Source: CAYWVO01 sp964461835 (lineage in GTDB: Bacteria > Zixibacteria > MSB-5A5 > WJJR01 > JAJRUJ01). From it: a DNA stretch of 53,114 nucleotides. The stretch is taken from positions 1 through 53,114 of the forward strand of contig CAYWVO010000024.1 in assembly GCA_964461835.1 (NCBI GenBank). The letters are read 5' to 3'. The notes under the pieces were generated by a model. It did no database searches and was not told the origin of the DNA. It saw only the letters and a program-made list of their open reading frames with translations. The number at the start of each line of letters is the position of its first letter. Positions within the stretch are counted from its first letter, which is position 1. Shown here one piece after another: positions 36,595 through 46,192 of the stretch. The translations under genes and the position numbers were made by a program.

Positions 36595-36604
36595 TGGTGT
36601 AGGG

Positions 36605-36958
36605 ATGAGTTCACCACTCGACACGATGTGGTTTCTCATGCTGGGGCATTTCCTCGGTGATTATGCCTTCCAGACCGATCAGGTTGCCAAATCCAAAGGC
36701 GCCAGCCGGGGGGCGCTGCTGCTTCATGTCTGCATTTATGTGCTTACGGTCTGTGCGTTGTATTATGTCGGCCATGCGCTTAACGGGTCACCGGTTTCAA
36801 TCTCGTTCTTGGGTCTGGCTGGCTTGGGTCTGGGAATAATTCACGCCTTCCAGGACTTCGGTAAGGCAAATTGGTTCTCTTGTTCCAAGCAGGCGTACTA
36901 TATCGATCAGGGATTGCACCTTGTTCAACTTTTCATTTTGCGAATCTGGTTGGGATAG
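36605..36958 (+). CDS. DUF3307 small membrane protein
   Basis: A 117-residue protein with about four hydrophobic helices. The N-terminal LGHFLGDYAFQTDQVAKSKG and later histidines (LLLHV, IIHAFQDFGK, DQGLHLVQLF) are the pattern of DUF3307 proteins, whose function is unknown. It lies 10 bases after the kinase gene and six bases before the cyclase gene, so it is co-transcribed with both. Confidence 0.8.
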   Translation: MSSPLDTMWFLMLGHFLGDYAFQTDQVAKSKGASRGALLLHVCIYVLTVCALYYVGHALNGSPVSISFLGLAGLGLGIIHAFQDFGKANWFSCSKQAYYIDQGLHLVQLFILRIWLG

Positions 36959-36963
36959 GGATC

Positions 36964-39900
36964 GTGGGCCGCAAACGAATTGACCAGATGCAATATGCCG
37001 CGTTCGTCCCCCAGCGGCTCTTGACGGGAGACATATCTGCCCAGGCTGTCTGCTCGACCACCGGCCCGTTGCTCTTTGTTGATATCAGCGGTTTCACGTC
37101 ACTCACCCAACGGTTGTCAATCATCGGTCAGGAAGGAGCGGAGCAGCTCACCGCCGGCATCAATCGCTATTTTAGCCGCTTAATCAGGGTTCTTGCCCAA
37201 CATGGCGGCGATGTGTTGAAATTTGGCGGGGATGCTGTCCTGGTGGGATTTCCACCGGAAACCCCTTTGCAAACGGCGTTGACCTGTTGCACGGTCCTTC
37301 ATCAGGAAGCGTATAACCACCGGCGGTTGGAAACACCCCTCGGGACGTTTACGCTGGGGCTGCACATCGGAATTTCCTGTGGGACCTACTACGATCTTAT
37401 TTGTGATTGTGAGGGGTATCGACATGAGCACATTGTATTCGGCCGTCCCGCACACACCTGTCAGCAAGCGGCGGACTTAGCCGGCGATGGTGAGACGGTG
37501 GGCTTTTTGCCGGAAAGCCGCCGGAGAGATTTGCCGCCACCTGCCTTCCGTCGGCTACGGCCGGGATTTTACAAATTGTCGCTTCCCCAAAAATATCCCA
37601 TTCCGCGGGAACACGGTCGCCAGGAAAGAGTGGAACAGCTCTTGGCCGCAGCATTGTTTCTTGATCCCGCAGTCCGTGAGCTAGTTGCACAACGTTCAGA
37701 GGATTGGATCGGTGAGCATCGAAAAGTTTCGGTTGTCTTTGCTTTCCTTAAGTCTGCCCACCCCTGGTTAAATCAAAACGATGGCACTGGAATGCAGGCC
37801 GTCGGTGACGTTTGTTGTAAACTGGCGCGACAATGGGAGACGACGTGGAGTCGCTCCGATCCCGGGGCCACCTATCACAAGTTTTTGTTTCTCTTCGGGG
37901 CCCCGCAGACCGGAGAGAAGGACGAATGCCGCGCTGTCGGATTCGCCAGGGATTTGCAGTTGCATCTAGCGAAACTGGTGCCTGATGGCAATCCGTTGAA
38001 TTTCGGCATTGGGATTGCGAGCGGTCGAGTATTTTGCGGCTTTGTCGGCTCTCCCGAACGGCGTGAGTATACAGTGATGGGTAATGCGGCCAATCTGGCC
38101 GCCCGGCTCGCCGCGAAGTCGATGAGACGCAAAATCTCAGTCGACCGGGCAACAGTTCACCAATCGGCACACCGCTTTCGTTTCCGCAAGCTGCGACCGG
38201 TGGCAGTCAAGGGGCGATCGGGCACTATCGAGGTTTACCGTCCATTAAACGAGCGCCCCGCTCAGCAAACGAAAGTGGACGAGTACCGCCATTTATATTA
38301 TCCGAAGCAATTGGACGCCTTGCATGCACTAACGTCCCACATACCCCGCGGAACAGGTATCGGCGTGGTGATAAGCGGAGAGGCCGGGTGCGGGAAATCG
38401 ACGTTCATCAATGTCGGATTGCGGCGGTTGAAAATAATAGAAAAACAGACAGCCATTGTGACGGTTTGGCCCGAAGACCAGCAACTGGCATTTTCCGGTC
38501 TGGCCAAGATACTGAATGAATACCTGCAATCCCCCCCGACTGAGCTCGCCGACCGCCGGGCAGAGCTGATCAAGCGCTGGCCGCAGACGCTCGATCGCGG
38601 TTTGTTGCCGTTAGTTGCTGAGGTAATCGGCGTGCGTGTTTCACCCACTGCTCGCGCAAAGGCGCTTACGCAAAAGGCGCGGCTGCAACAGTTGGGTGAG
38701 TTGTTGCCGGTCCTCATTGATCATCTCAAACCAACGGAACATCGGGCGCTCGTGCTGGACAACTATCAATGGATGGATCCCACCAGCCGGCAGGTTCTGG
38801 AATACTGGTGGCTGCACGCGCAGCAGTTTTCCCTGCTTCTGCTGGCGGGTACGCGAACCGCGCTGGCATTCAGCGCCGATATTTGGAAGAATATTACCGC
38901 TATTGAACTGGGAGCAGTACGTGAAGATGCACTGCTCTCACTTATCACGAGTCGGTTTCCCGGTGCCGAGATTCCTTCCCGCCTGACCACCAAATTGAAG
39001 GAAGTTTCTAAGAGCGTTCCGGCGGTAGCAGACGCCTACCTCGACTACTGGATTGAGGAAGCGGTCATCTACCTTGACCCCCGAAACCAGCAACGTCTGC
39101 ATGTCGATCATCTGGAAATCACCGACATTCCCGATGCACTATTGGCGTCCTACGTGCGCCGGTTGGACCGTTTGCCCCCGGAACAGGCCGAGGTGATTCG
39201 CGGGTTGGCGGTTTGGGGAACCGGAGCAGATGAACGAGCCCTGCGAAAAGTGTTATCGGATACTCCCGCCTTGGATTTTTCAGGCACGATTGCCCGATTG
39301 GCGCGTCAGGGTATTGTTGAGAAGCGTGCAGCGGGAAAGAAAACCCAGTGCAGTATCACCCACCCCTTGTTGGCCAGAGCGGCATACCAAACGATGTCCT
39401 ACTCGCGTCGTCGCGCGTTGCATACTGCCGCGGCGACTATCTGGAGAAAGCGGCGCGGCGCGCGGGCGGCGGTTAATCTTGCCCGGCATTTACTGGCTGC
39501 GGGCGAGTATGCCGAGGCCGTCCCATCACTGATGGCAGCGGCGGAGTATGCGACGAAATCCGGCGCCTTTCTTGAAGCCCGCGATTTCCTGCAAAAGGCA
39601 GCCGGAATCAAGCCGCGGTATAAAAGCCCGGACGTGCAGATTGAAATTCGGCGCAGTCTGGCCACTCTCGAACAGGAACTGGGAGACTATACCGCCGCGC
39701 GACGGCATTACGACCAGGCATTACGCCGCGCGCGAAAGATCGGTAATCGACATCAGACACTATCGGTGCAATTAAGTTTGGGGCGCCTCTATTGGCTGGC
39801 TGGCTGGTATGACCGTTGCGCGCAGATAGTCCAAAACATCCTGAATGCCCGTGGTACGGCCGTTGATACGACCATCACGGCGCGGGCCCGGTTACTCAAA

Positions 39901-41052
39901 AGTGAGTTGTTCCGCCGCCGCGGCAGTTTTGATCAGGCGGAAGCGGAGGCGAAAACAGCGCTGACGTTGTTTCAGAAGATAAACGATACCGACGGATTAC
40001 AGGACGTACAAAATACACTGGGGATAGTTTGTTGGGCGCAGGGGAGACTCGGGGATGCCGCCGATCATTTCCGTGGCATTCTCAAACTGGGTAAGCGGGT
40101 CGTGGACCCCGCCAGCCGTGCGCGCATTGATAACAACCTGGGCATCTTGTACGAAGAACAAGCGCAATTGCTGCGGGCGGAGCGATATTACCAACAGGCT
40201 TTTGAAGCATTTGCGGCGATCGGCCATCGGCGAAATCGCGCCTATTGCCTCGGCAATCTCAGCAATATCCAACGCCTGCGGGGCAATTTCGACGCGGCAT
40301 TTGCGGGATATCAAGAAGTGTTGCGTGAAACACAGGCCATTGGGGAAGCCCACGCCCACGCCTACACGCTGGGCAATATGGGCGACCTCTACGCTGATTG
40401 TGGTGCGTTCGACCAGGCGATGCCGTATTTCCGCAAGACGATGACGTTTGCCCGTCGAGCCCAGGATGATGAGCTCCACGCCGAAACCCTGCTCCGTATC
40501 GCCTCGGCCAAACGGGCGGCAGGCTGCGCGCGACATTGGAATAAACTACTCGCTGACGCCGCGCGGCTGGCCGAAGCTGCAAACTCCGAGGAATTCCAGA
40601 TTAAGGCCGAGTTATTAACCCTGGCTGATCGGGGGAAGGGCAGCCGTCCGGTTGAGCGAATAGACCACCTTAAACAGCTCCTTGAACGGTCAGAAAAGGC
40701 ACGTTTGCATTATTACGCACTGAGTGTCCGGGAAGAGCTGGCTCACCAATACTATCGGGCAGGCGATTTGCCCGCAGCCTGTCGTATGATTGTCCAGGCA
40801 ATCGCGACATCATATCGAGCAGGATATCATGTGTTCACGGTTCGTCTGACGGATCGGCTTCTGAGGCTTCTCTCTGCCGCGCAGGAGACCGGTACAGTTA
40901 TCCGTATCCGCGACCACTGGCGAAAGCAAATCGGTCGCGGTCTGACCATGAGAGCGCAAATCCTTGAAGCAAGTGCCGATCCCACTCTCCGCCGCTCTTT
41001 CGAGAAGCTGTATCAATGTGGTGTGTCGTCCGCTGTGCTCCACCGAGCCTGA
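36964..41052 (+). CDS. Soluble-adenylyl-cyclase-like protein: two cyclase domains, AAA ATPase, TPR repeats
   Basis: A protein of about 1362 residues. I start at GTG 36964, six bases after the DUF3307 stop; ATG at 36988 is possible, and the longer open frame overlaps that gene. The first cyclase domain has both metal aspartates (FVDISGF, Asp 40; LKFGGDAVL, Asp 90) with Lys in the purine-specifying position. The second (about 255-430) has lost the DxSGF aspartate but keeps GNAANLAARLAAKS with the transition-state Asn and Arg. One composite active site per chain is thus expected, as in mammalian sAC (ADCY10). Then comes an AAA/STAND-type ATPase with Walker A GEAGCGKS (472-479) and VLDNYQWMDPTS, and a C-terminal array of about ten TPR-like repeats (about 860-1250). 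Confidence 0.9.
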   Translation: MGRKRIDQMQYAAFVPQRLLTGDISAQAVCSTTGPLLFVDISGFTSLTQRLSIIGQEGAEQLTAGINRYFSRLIRVLAQHGGDVLKFGGDAVLVGFPPETPLQTALTCCTVLHQEAYNHRRLETPLGTFTLGLHIGISCGTYYDLICDCEGYRHEHIVFGRPAHTCQQAADLAGDGETVGFLPESRRRDLPPPAFRRLRPGFYKLSLPQKYPIPREHGRQERVEQLLAAALFLDPAVRELVAQRSEDWIGEHRKVSVVFAFLKSAHPWLNQNDGTGMQAVGDVCCKLARQWETTWSRSDPGATYHKFLFLFGAPQTGEKDECRAVGFARDLQLHLAKLVPDGNPLNFGIGIASGRVFCGFVGSPERREYTVMGNAANLAARLAAKSMRRKISVDRATVHQSAHRFRFRKLRPVAVKGRSGTIEVYRPLNERPAQQTKVDEYRHLYYPKQLDALHALTSHIPRGTGIGVVISGEAGCGKSTFINVGLRRLKIIEKQTAIVTVWPEDQQLAFSGLAKILNEYLQSPPTELADRRAELIKRWPQTLDRGLLPLVAEVIGVRVSPTARAKALTQKARLQQLGELLPVLIDHLKPTEHRALVLDNYQWMDPTSRQVLEYWWLHAQQFSLLLLAGTRTALAFSADIWKNITAIELGAVREDALLSLITSRFPGAEIPSRLTTKLKEVSKSVPAVADAYLDYWIEEAVIYLDPRNQQRLHVDHLEITDIPDALLASYVRRLDRLPPEQAEVIRGLAVWGTGADERALRKVLSDTPALDFSGTIARLARQGIVEKRAAGKKTQCSITHPLLARAAYQTMSYSRRRALHTAAATIWRKRRGARAAVNLARHLLAAGEYAEAVPSLMAAAEYATKSGAFLEARDFLQKAAGIKPRYKSPDVQIEIRRSLATLEQELGDYTAARRHYDQALRRARKIGNRHQTLSVQLSLGRLYWLAGWYDRCAQIVQNILNARGTAVDTTITARARLLKSELFRRRGSFDQAEAEAKTALTLFQKINDTDGLQDVQNTLGIVCWAQGRLGDAADHFRGILKLGKRVVDPASRARIDNNLGILYEEQAQLLRAERYYQQAFEAFAAIGHRRNRAYCLGNLSNIQRLRGNFDAAFAGYQEVLRETQAIGEAHAHAYTLGNMGDLYADCGAFDQAMPYFRKTMTFARRAQDDELHAETLLRIASAKRAAGCARHWNKLLADAARLAEAANSEEFQIKAELLTLADRGKGSRPVERIDHLKQLLERSEKARLHYYALSVREELAHQYYRAGDLPAACRMIVQAIATSYRAGYHVFTVRLTDRLLRLLSAAQETGTVIRIRDHWRKQIGRGLTMRAQILEASADPTLRRSFEKLYQCGVSSAVLHRA

Positions 41053-41085
41053 CCCTTCCCCAAAACTCCATTTGACTGTGGGCCG

Positions 41086-41107
41086 AATCCCGCTTTCGTG
41101 GGATTTT
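41086..41107 (+). terminator. Probable terminator after the cyclase gene
   Basis: AATCCCGC (41086-41093) and GTGGGATT (41098-41105) form an 8-bp stem (one G-T pair) with loop TTTC, then TT and CCCC. The T run is short. A second small stem, CCACAA/TTGTGG (41110-41131), follows. Confidence 0.5.
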
Positions 41108-41292
41108 CCCCACAATTTTTCCCAGTTGTGGATCCCAATGATCGCGCCTTTACCAGCTGTGCAGCGATTGGCCATCATTGTAAGGCGTGTTATGCCAATG
41201 GAATACGTCGTGGGTGTTAAGTATTACATCAGGTGGGGCAGGAATCTTGCTCACCAGTAACTCAAAAAAATGAAAATCCCAAGGAGGATGAC

Positions 41293-41910
41293 ATGAGTGT
41301 TGCAAAAGGTTTTTCACCGTTAAGATTCACCGCCCTGGTCGGCGTCTTCGCTGTAGTAGCGATCTTATTCGTCGCATGTTCCGGGGACACTCCTTTGGGA
41401 ATCGATGATTCTGCCATTCAGCACGATCCGATGAAGGCGGCCGCCTTTGCCGATTCAGTCATGCGATCGTATGCTAGGTCCGGTCTGGCCACTGACTCGG
41501 ATTTGGATTATTTGAAGGATGATCCTTATTACCTCTGCGATGCTGAAGTCGAGAAAGTCGTCGACGAGACCGGTGGTGTCATAAAAGTGCAACTCGACAA
41601 CGAAGAAATTTCCTTCTACGTTCCCGAAGGTGCGCTTAACGACGAGGTCGAGATTCGCTTGTGGGGATTTAAATTCCGGACACCCTACGGCGATGTGTGG
41701 ATATATGACTGCAGCCCGGACGGACTCCAGTTCAATAAACCGATGTGGGTGGAACACCCTGTTGATCGACAGGACGGGGACGCAGCGGCGCTGATCTTTA
41801 TTGATGAAAGCAAAGCCGGCAGCACACTGGAAATGGAGGCAGTTTCGCCTGTTGTGGATGGCCATGTGACGTTTCTCATCTATCACTTTTCGAAATACGC
41901 GATTACCTGA
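41293..41910 (+). CDS. Lipoprotein with a ZU5-like beta domain
   Basis: A 205-residue protein. AAGGAGG five bases before the ATG at 41293 decides the start over an upstream ATG at 41233. The N-terminus is a hydrophobic segment ending in LFVAC (Cys 29), a plausible lipobox. After an acidic linker, residues about 100-205 show EISFYVPEGALNDEVEIRLWG, YDCSPDGLQFNKPMWVEHPV and a final HVTFLIYHFSKYAIT, the pattern of ZU5-like domains found in surface proteins. Function unknown; an exposed or periplasmic structural lipoprotein is likely. Confidence 0.75.
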   Translation: MSVAKGFSPLRFTALVGVFAVVAILFVACSGDTPLGIDDSAIQHDPMKAAAFADSVMRSYARSGLATDSDLDYLKDDPYYLCDAEVEKVVDETGGVIKVQLDNEEISFYVPEGALNDEVEIRLWGFKFRTPYGDVWIYDCSPDGLQFNKPMWVEHPVDRQDGDAAALIFIDESKAGSTLEMEAVSPVVDGHVTFLIYHFSKYAIT

Positions 41911-42073
41911 TCGTTTCCAATTTGCCCAGACCCTGAGACCCAAAAGCCAAAACCTCCCTGCCCCGGCCCGTCGCCCACGGACCGGGGTTCCCCTATGCGA
42001 TCGAGAGTAGATTTTGCCGCGTTCTCATCGTACCATGCCCGCAGGATAGAATTCGAGAGATTGGATCTGGATA

Positions 42074-42952
42074 ATGTCGGATCAGCAGCAATCGCAATGG
42101 CAGGCTCCGGACAAGCGGCACACTACTCCGTCTCCGACCCGGCGCTTTGTCAGGGATTGGGATTTTGGCCGGGCCATCATCTTTTATGTTTTCATTTTTG
42201 GCGCGACGATTGTAGTCGGGGTGGGATTCTTCGTGCTGCTTGGTTTTACCCTTAGCGCCTTGCTCAGCGAGTTGCTGATCTACCTGGCTCTGCCGCTGCT
42301 GCTTTCCCGGTTTTTTGCGACCGGGTGGAGTGATTGGACTCAGAGACCAAACCTGTCGCCGGCCGCCTGGGGCAGTATACTTTTGGCTATGTTGGGCCTG
42401 GTCGTGCTGATCTCCAATATCCCCGTGTTTGTCGATGAGTTGTTTCCCATGCCGGAGAGTTACCGGCAAATGTTCGAGGACATGCTGACGGCAAATACCT
42501 GGGGTGAATATGTTCTCTTGCTGTTGGTCGTAGCCGTGGTGCCGGGGCTCTGTGAAGAAATCGCCTTTCGTGGCGTGATTTATCAGGGGATTCGTAATAC
42601 CTTCGGCCCGAAACCGGCGCTCCTGGTCAGCAGTGTTCTTTTTGCAATCATACATTTGAGCGTCTGGAATTTTGCGGCGTTGATCCTGATGGGGCTATTC
42701 CTTGGGTATCTGCGCGAACGAAGCGGCAGTATCTGGCCCGGGGTGGTAGCGCACGTGACGAACAACGCGTTGGCGCTGACGATGTTCACTCTCTCGCCAC
42801 CGGCGGAAAACGCCTGGCATTATGAGTACTTTCCGCTCTGGTTAAATCTCCTGGCGGTCAGCATTTTGGTCTTGGGTATGATCGGTTTTGTTCGTATGTC
42901 ACAGAGGTTCGCCTCGGGCGAACCAGAGATGGAAACGAACAGTGATGGATAA
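42074..42952 (+). CDS. CPBP-family intramembrane glutamic protease
   Basis: A 292-residue membrane protein with about seven helices. It has the three CPBP/ABI motifs: CEEIAFRGVIY with Glu 161/162 and Arg 166, FAIIHLS with His 194, and HVTNNALAL with His 227 and Asn 231. Related proteins process prenylated CaaX proteins or act in bacteriocin immunity; the substrate here is unknown. The stop overlaps the next gene by eight bases, so it is coupled to the PP2C phosphatase. Confidence 0.9.
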   Translation: MSDQQQSQWQAPDKRHTTPSPTRRFVRDWDFGRAIIFYVFIFGATIVVGVGFFVLLGFTLSALLSELLIYLALPLLLSRFFATGWSDWTQRPNLSPAAWGSILLAMLGLVVLISNIPVFVDELFPMPESYRQMFEDMLTANTWGEYVLLLLVVAVVPGLCEEIAFRGVIYQGIRNTFGPKPALLVSSVLFAIIHLSVWNFAALILMGLFLGYLRERSGSIWPGVVAHVTNNALALTMFTLSPPAENAWHYEYFPLWLNLLAVSILVLGMIGFVRMSQRFASGEPEMETNSDG

Positions 42953-44726
42953 AACAAACGCAGAATTTTCCTCGGTGCCTGAGCGAGTGCCTTCCGGGCT
43001 GACGCCGGATGCCGCCGTCCTGTTCCGGGCCGGCCGGGTGCTTAATTCCACACTCGACTTGTCGGAATTGCAGGATGCTGTTCTGCAACTACTTATCGAT
43101 ACCTGCGACGCGGAAACGGCGATTCTCCTGTTGGTCGAACGCAAGACCCAGGATTTCGTTCTCATGCGGGCCTATGACCGACGCACTAATACCTTCAGCA
43201 ACTTTCCGATCCGGGTTGCGAATCGTCTGTTTTCCTGGATCCAGCGGGAAAATCCTACGGGTTCAGGTATGACCAAAGAACTTCCCCGGCGGGTGGAGAG
43301 TGCCTTGGATGATGTGGTGCCCCAGGAGGAACGGCAAACAGCCTGGAGTTCGCTCCGCCGCGGGGGGCGCTTATCCGGCGCAATCGGCATCATTACCACC
43401 GGACACAGTGAGACCAATCGCTGGGTGATGATTACCGCCCTTGCCGATCAAATAGCCACTGCGCTGGACAATGCCCTGCTCTTTCGGGCCGTCAAGCGGC
43501 GTTCGTCAGAGGCACGGATTCTCCTCCAGTCCTCCCTCGCTCTTTCCGGCAGCCTGGATTTAGATGAAATCCTGACCACCATTCTGGATAAATTGCAGGC
43601 AGTTATCGAATTCGATGCCGCCGGTGTATTCCTGTTTGACCGCGAGGATAAGGAACTGATCCCGATCAGCCACCGTGGCTTTGATGATAACAAACGACAC
43701 CTGCTCCGGCGAAAATCGGACGAAGGGCTTGTTGGTTCTGCAGTTAGTCGTAACGAGGTCGTTTTGGTTCGTGATGTCAACGCTGACCCGCGGTACAAAA
43801 ACGCCCGGGATGCGACGCGCTCGGAATTGGTAATCCCCATTGCCGCATTGGGCCGTCTCATCGGGGCTTTCGACCTCGAACGGGATATTATCGATGGTTT
43901 CTCCGCGGAGGACGTCAGCCTGGCCACGGCATTTGCCGGTATCGCCGGTGTGGCCATCGAACGCGCCCGTCTTTACCGGGAAACACTGGATAAACATCGG
44001 CTCGATGATGAACTGCAAATCGCGCGCTCGATCCAGGAATCATTCCTGCCAAAATCTGACCCGGATCTTCCTGGCTTCGAGATTGCAGGGCTGAATGTCC
44101 CGTCCGAAGCAGTCGGCGGCGATTACTACGATTTTATTCCCATCGTGGAAAACCAGGTGGGGATCGCAATTGGTGACGTTTCCGGTAAGGGAATTCCTGC
44201 GGCCTTGATTATGGCGGCGTTCCGGGCCTCTCTCATCGCGGAAATTCGCAATAATTATGCGATCCGCACCATTTTCGCCAAGGTCAATTCGCTCATGGAA
44301 GAAACCAGTGAACGTGGACGGTTTGTCTCCGGGTTGTACGGGGTCCTGGATGCAAAAAATAAAGTCCTGACTTTTGCCAATGCCGGACATAATCCGGGAT
44401 TGCTTTGTCGTCAGGACGGTACTATTGAATATCTAACCGAGGGGGGGCCCCTTTTCGGGGTAGTGCGGGACCAGGTGTATGAGGAGCGGCCGATCTCCCT
44501 GCGCAGCGGTGATTTCATGCTCTGGTACACCGACGGAGTTACGGAAGCGGAGAACGAAAACGAGGAGCTTTTTGGCGAAGACCGCCTGGAACAACTTCTG
44601 CGCGACCATGCCAAAGAATCAGCAACGAGTGTCCTCGGCACGATTCATCGCGCGGTGAACGCCTTCGCGTCCCCCGACGCCACGATGGACGATCTGACGA
44701 TGGTCGCGGTAAAAGTCCTGCAATGA
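42945..44726 (+). CDS. GAF-GAF-PP2C (RsbU/SpoIIE-type) serine phosphatase
   Basis: A 593-residue soluble protein. Two GAF domains (about 25-185 and 195-355) precede a PP2C SpoIIE domain with EAVGGDYYDFI, AIGDVSGKGIPAALIMA, NAGHNPGLL, LWYTDGVTEAEN and the final DDLTMVAVKV; the metal-binding aspartates are present. Such enzymes dephosphorylate anti-sigma-factor antagonists in partner-switching pathways. No SpoIIAA- or RsbW-like gene is in the window. ATG at 42945 overlaps the CPBP stop (ATGGATAA); a longer open frame to 42888 lacks support. The stop overlaps tilS. Confidence 0.92.
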   Translation: MDKTNAEFSSVPERVPSGLTPDAAVLFRAGRVLNSTLDLSELQDAVLQLLIDTCDAETAILLLVERKTQDFVLMRAYDRRTNTFSNFPIRVANRLFSWIQRENPTGSGMTKELPRRVESALDDVVPQEERQTAWSSLRRGGRLSGAIGIITTGHSETNRWVMITALADQIATALDNALLFRAVKRRSSEARILLQSSLALSGSLDLDEILTTILDKLQAVIEFDAAGVFLFDREDKELIPISHRGFDDNKRHLLRRKSDEGLVGSAVSRNEVVLVRDVNADPRYKNARDATRSELVIPIAALGRLIGAFDLERDIIDGFSAEDVSLATAFAGIAGVAIERARLYRETLDKHRLDDELQIARSIQESFLPKSDPDLPGFEIAGLNVPSEAVGGDYYDFIPIVENQVGIAIGDVSGKGIPAALIMAAFRASLIAEIRNNYAIRTIFAKVNSLMEETSERGRFVSGLYGVLDAKNKVLTFANAGHNPGLLCRQDGTIEYLTEGGPLFGVVRDQVYEERPISLRSGDFMLWYTDGVTEAENENEELFGEDRLEQLLRDHAKESATSVLGTIHRAVNAFASPDATMDDLTMVAVKVLQ

Positions 44727-46192
44727 CCCGAGGTCAATTTCTGCCACTGCTCATATACATGTCCGTGAATCTTCCAACACAATCGTTCCGCGGCCAGCCA
44801 CTGGTAACCAGGGTGCGACAGACTATTGACCAGCATCACCTGTTGCAAAAGGGAGACCGGGTGTTGGTTGCAGTTTCGGGTGGCCCGGACTCCACCGCGC
44901 TGTGGCGCATTTTGCAGATATTGGCGGCAGATTACGATCTCTGGCTGAGTGCAGTACATGTGAATTATCATATGCGCGGTGCGGAATCCGATGCCGACGA
45001 AGCTTTTGTGTGTGACCTCATTTCGGAATCCGAGGCCCCCCTATACATCCGCTCTCGTCGCTTCCGCTCCGCCAAGCGCGCTAATTTTCAGGATTGGGCA
45101 CGGAAGCAGCGGTATGATCTTTTTGCACAACTCGCCGAGAAAGAACAGCTTGATAGAATTGCCCTCGGTCATACTTTCGACGATCAGGTCGAGACGGTCG
45201 CTGCCGGACTGCTCGGAGCACGTCGCAGCTTCCTTTTTGGCGGTATACCCCGGTCGCGGGGACGGATTGTCCGACCGCTCTATGACTGCCGGCGCACCGA
45301 GATTGAAAATTTCCTGAAAGCGATCGGTCAACCGTTTCGTGAAGACTCCTCTAATCGAGAAGCCAAGTATCATCGTAATGTACTGCGCAGAACGGTGCTA
45401 CCGGAGTTACGTAAAGCAATTGGGCCGCAAATCGACGAGACTTTATTCGATATTGGGCAACAATTGGGAGCATATGAACAGTATTTGCGGGAACAGACTG
45501 CCGACCTGCTGAAAAAGGCCGAGGAAAAGCGGGGCCGGAGATGGCTGTCGCTTGGCCTGGATGTGCTTTCGGAGAGTCCTGATGTCCTTGATTACCACCT
45601 CCTGACACAGATTGCAGGAATGCTCAACCTGCCCCCGACCGCGGTCGGGCACCATGCCCGCTCGCGCTATCGTGCCCTGTTGGAGACCGGAGAAAGAGGA
45701 CAAAAGGTGACGTGGGGGAAGGCCCTGATTGAGCGCACCCGCTCGTCATTACTGTTTTATCATCCCGTTCGTGGCGTGTCGCCCGCTGTAACTGTCCAAG
45801 GACCCGGTAAGTACGTACTCAAAGAGTGGGGATTGACGATTACCCTTCGACATCTGCCCACGAAGCGCCGTAAGTCATTCAGAGTACGGCGCGCGAGCAA
45901 GCGGATCTTTGTCGATGAGGATCGTCTGGTGTACCCGCTGCAACTCCGGGCGCCACGACCAGGCGACCGAGTACGCCCTCTGGGAATGCGAGGATCGAAA
46001 AAGGTGTTTGATCTCCTCGCTGAAGCCGGTGTACCGGCGGGATTGCGGCAAGACGTGCCGCTGATTACCGATAATCGCGGCATTATCTGGGTTGTTGGCC
46101 ATCGCCAGGCGGAGCGCACCCAGGTGACCGACAGGACCAGGACCATTTTGGAATGTACGGTCAAGGATCAAGTAAATGAGCGAATGGGATAA
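44723..46192 (+). CDS. tilS: tRNA(Ile)-lysidine synthetase
   Basis: A 489-residue protein with the PP-loop VSGGPDSTAL (51-60), VHVNYHMRGAESDADEAFV, LGHTFDDQVET and RPLYDCRRTEI, followed by substrate-binding and C-terminal TilS domains (RPGDRVRPLGMRGSKKVFDLL). It modifies the C34 of the AUA-reading tRNA-Ile with lysine. ATG 44723 overlaps the preceding stop; ATG 44759 is also possible, as homology begins later. It starts the conserved set tilS-hpt-ftsH. Confidence 0.94.
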   Translation: MTRGQFLPLLIYMSVNLPTQSFRGQPLVTRVRQTIDQHHLLQKGDRVLVAVSGGPDSTALWRILQILAADYDLWLSAVHVNYHMRGAESDADEAFVCDLISESEAPLYIRSRRFRSAKRANFQDWARKQRYDLFAQLAEKEQLDRIALGHTFDDQVETVAAGLLGARRSFLFGGIPRSRGRIVRPLYDCRRTEIENFLKAIGQPFREDSSNREAKYHRNVLRRTVLPELRKAIGPQIDETLFDIGQQLGAYEQYLREQTADLLKKAEEKRGRRWLSLGLDVLSESPDVLDYHLLTQIAGMLNLPPTAVGHHARSRYRALLETGERGQKVTWGKALIERTRSSLLFYHPVRGVSPAVTVQGPGKYVLKEWGLTITLRHLPTKRRKSFRVRRASKRIFVDEDRLVYPLQLRAPRPGDRVRPLGMRGSKKVFDLLAEAGVPAGLRQDVPLITDNRGIIWVVGHRQAERTQVTDRTRTILECTVKDQVNERMG

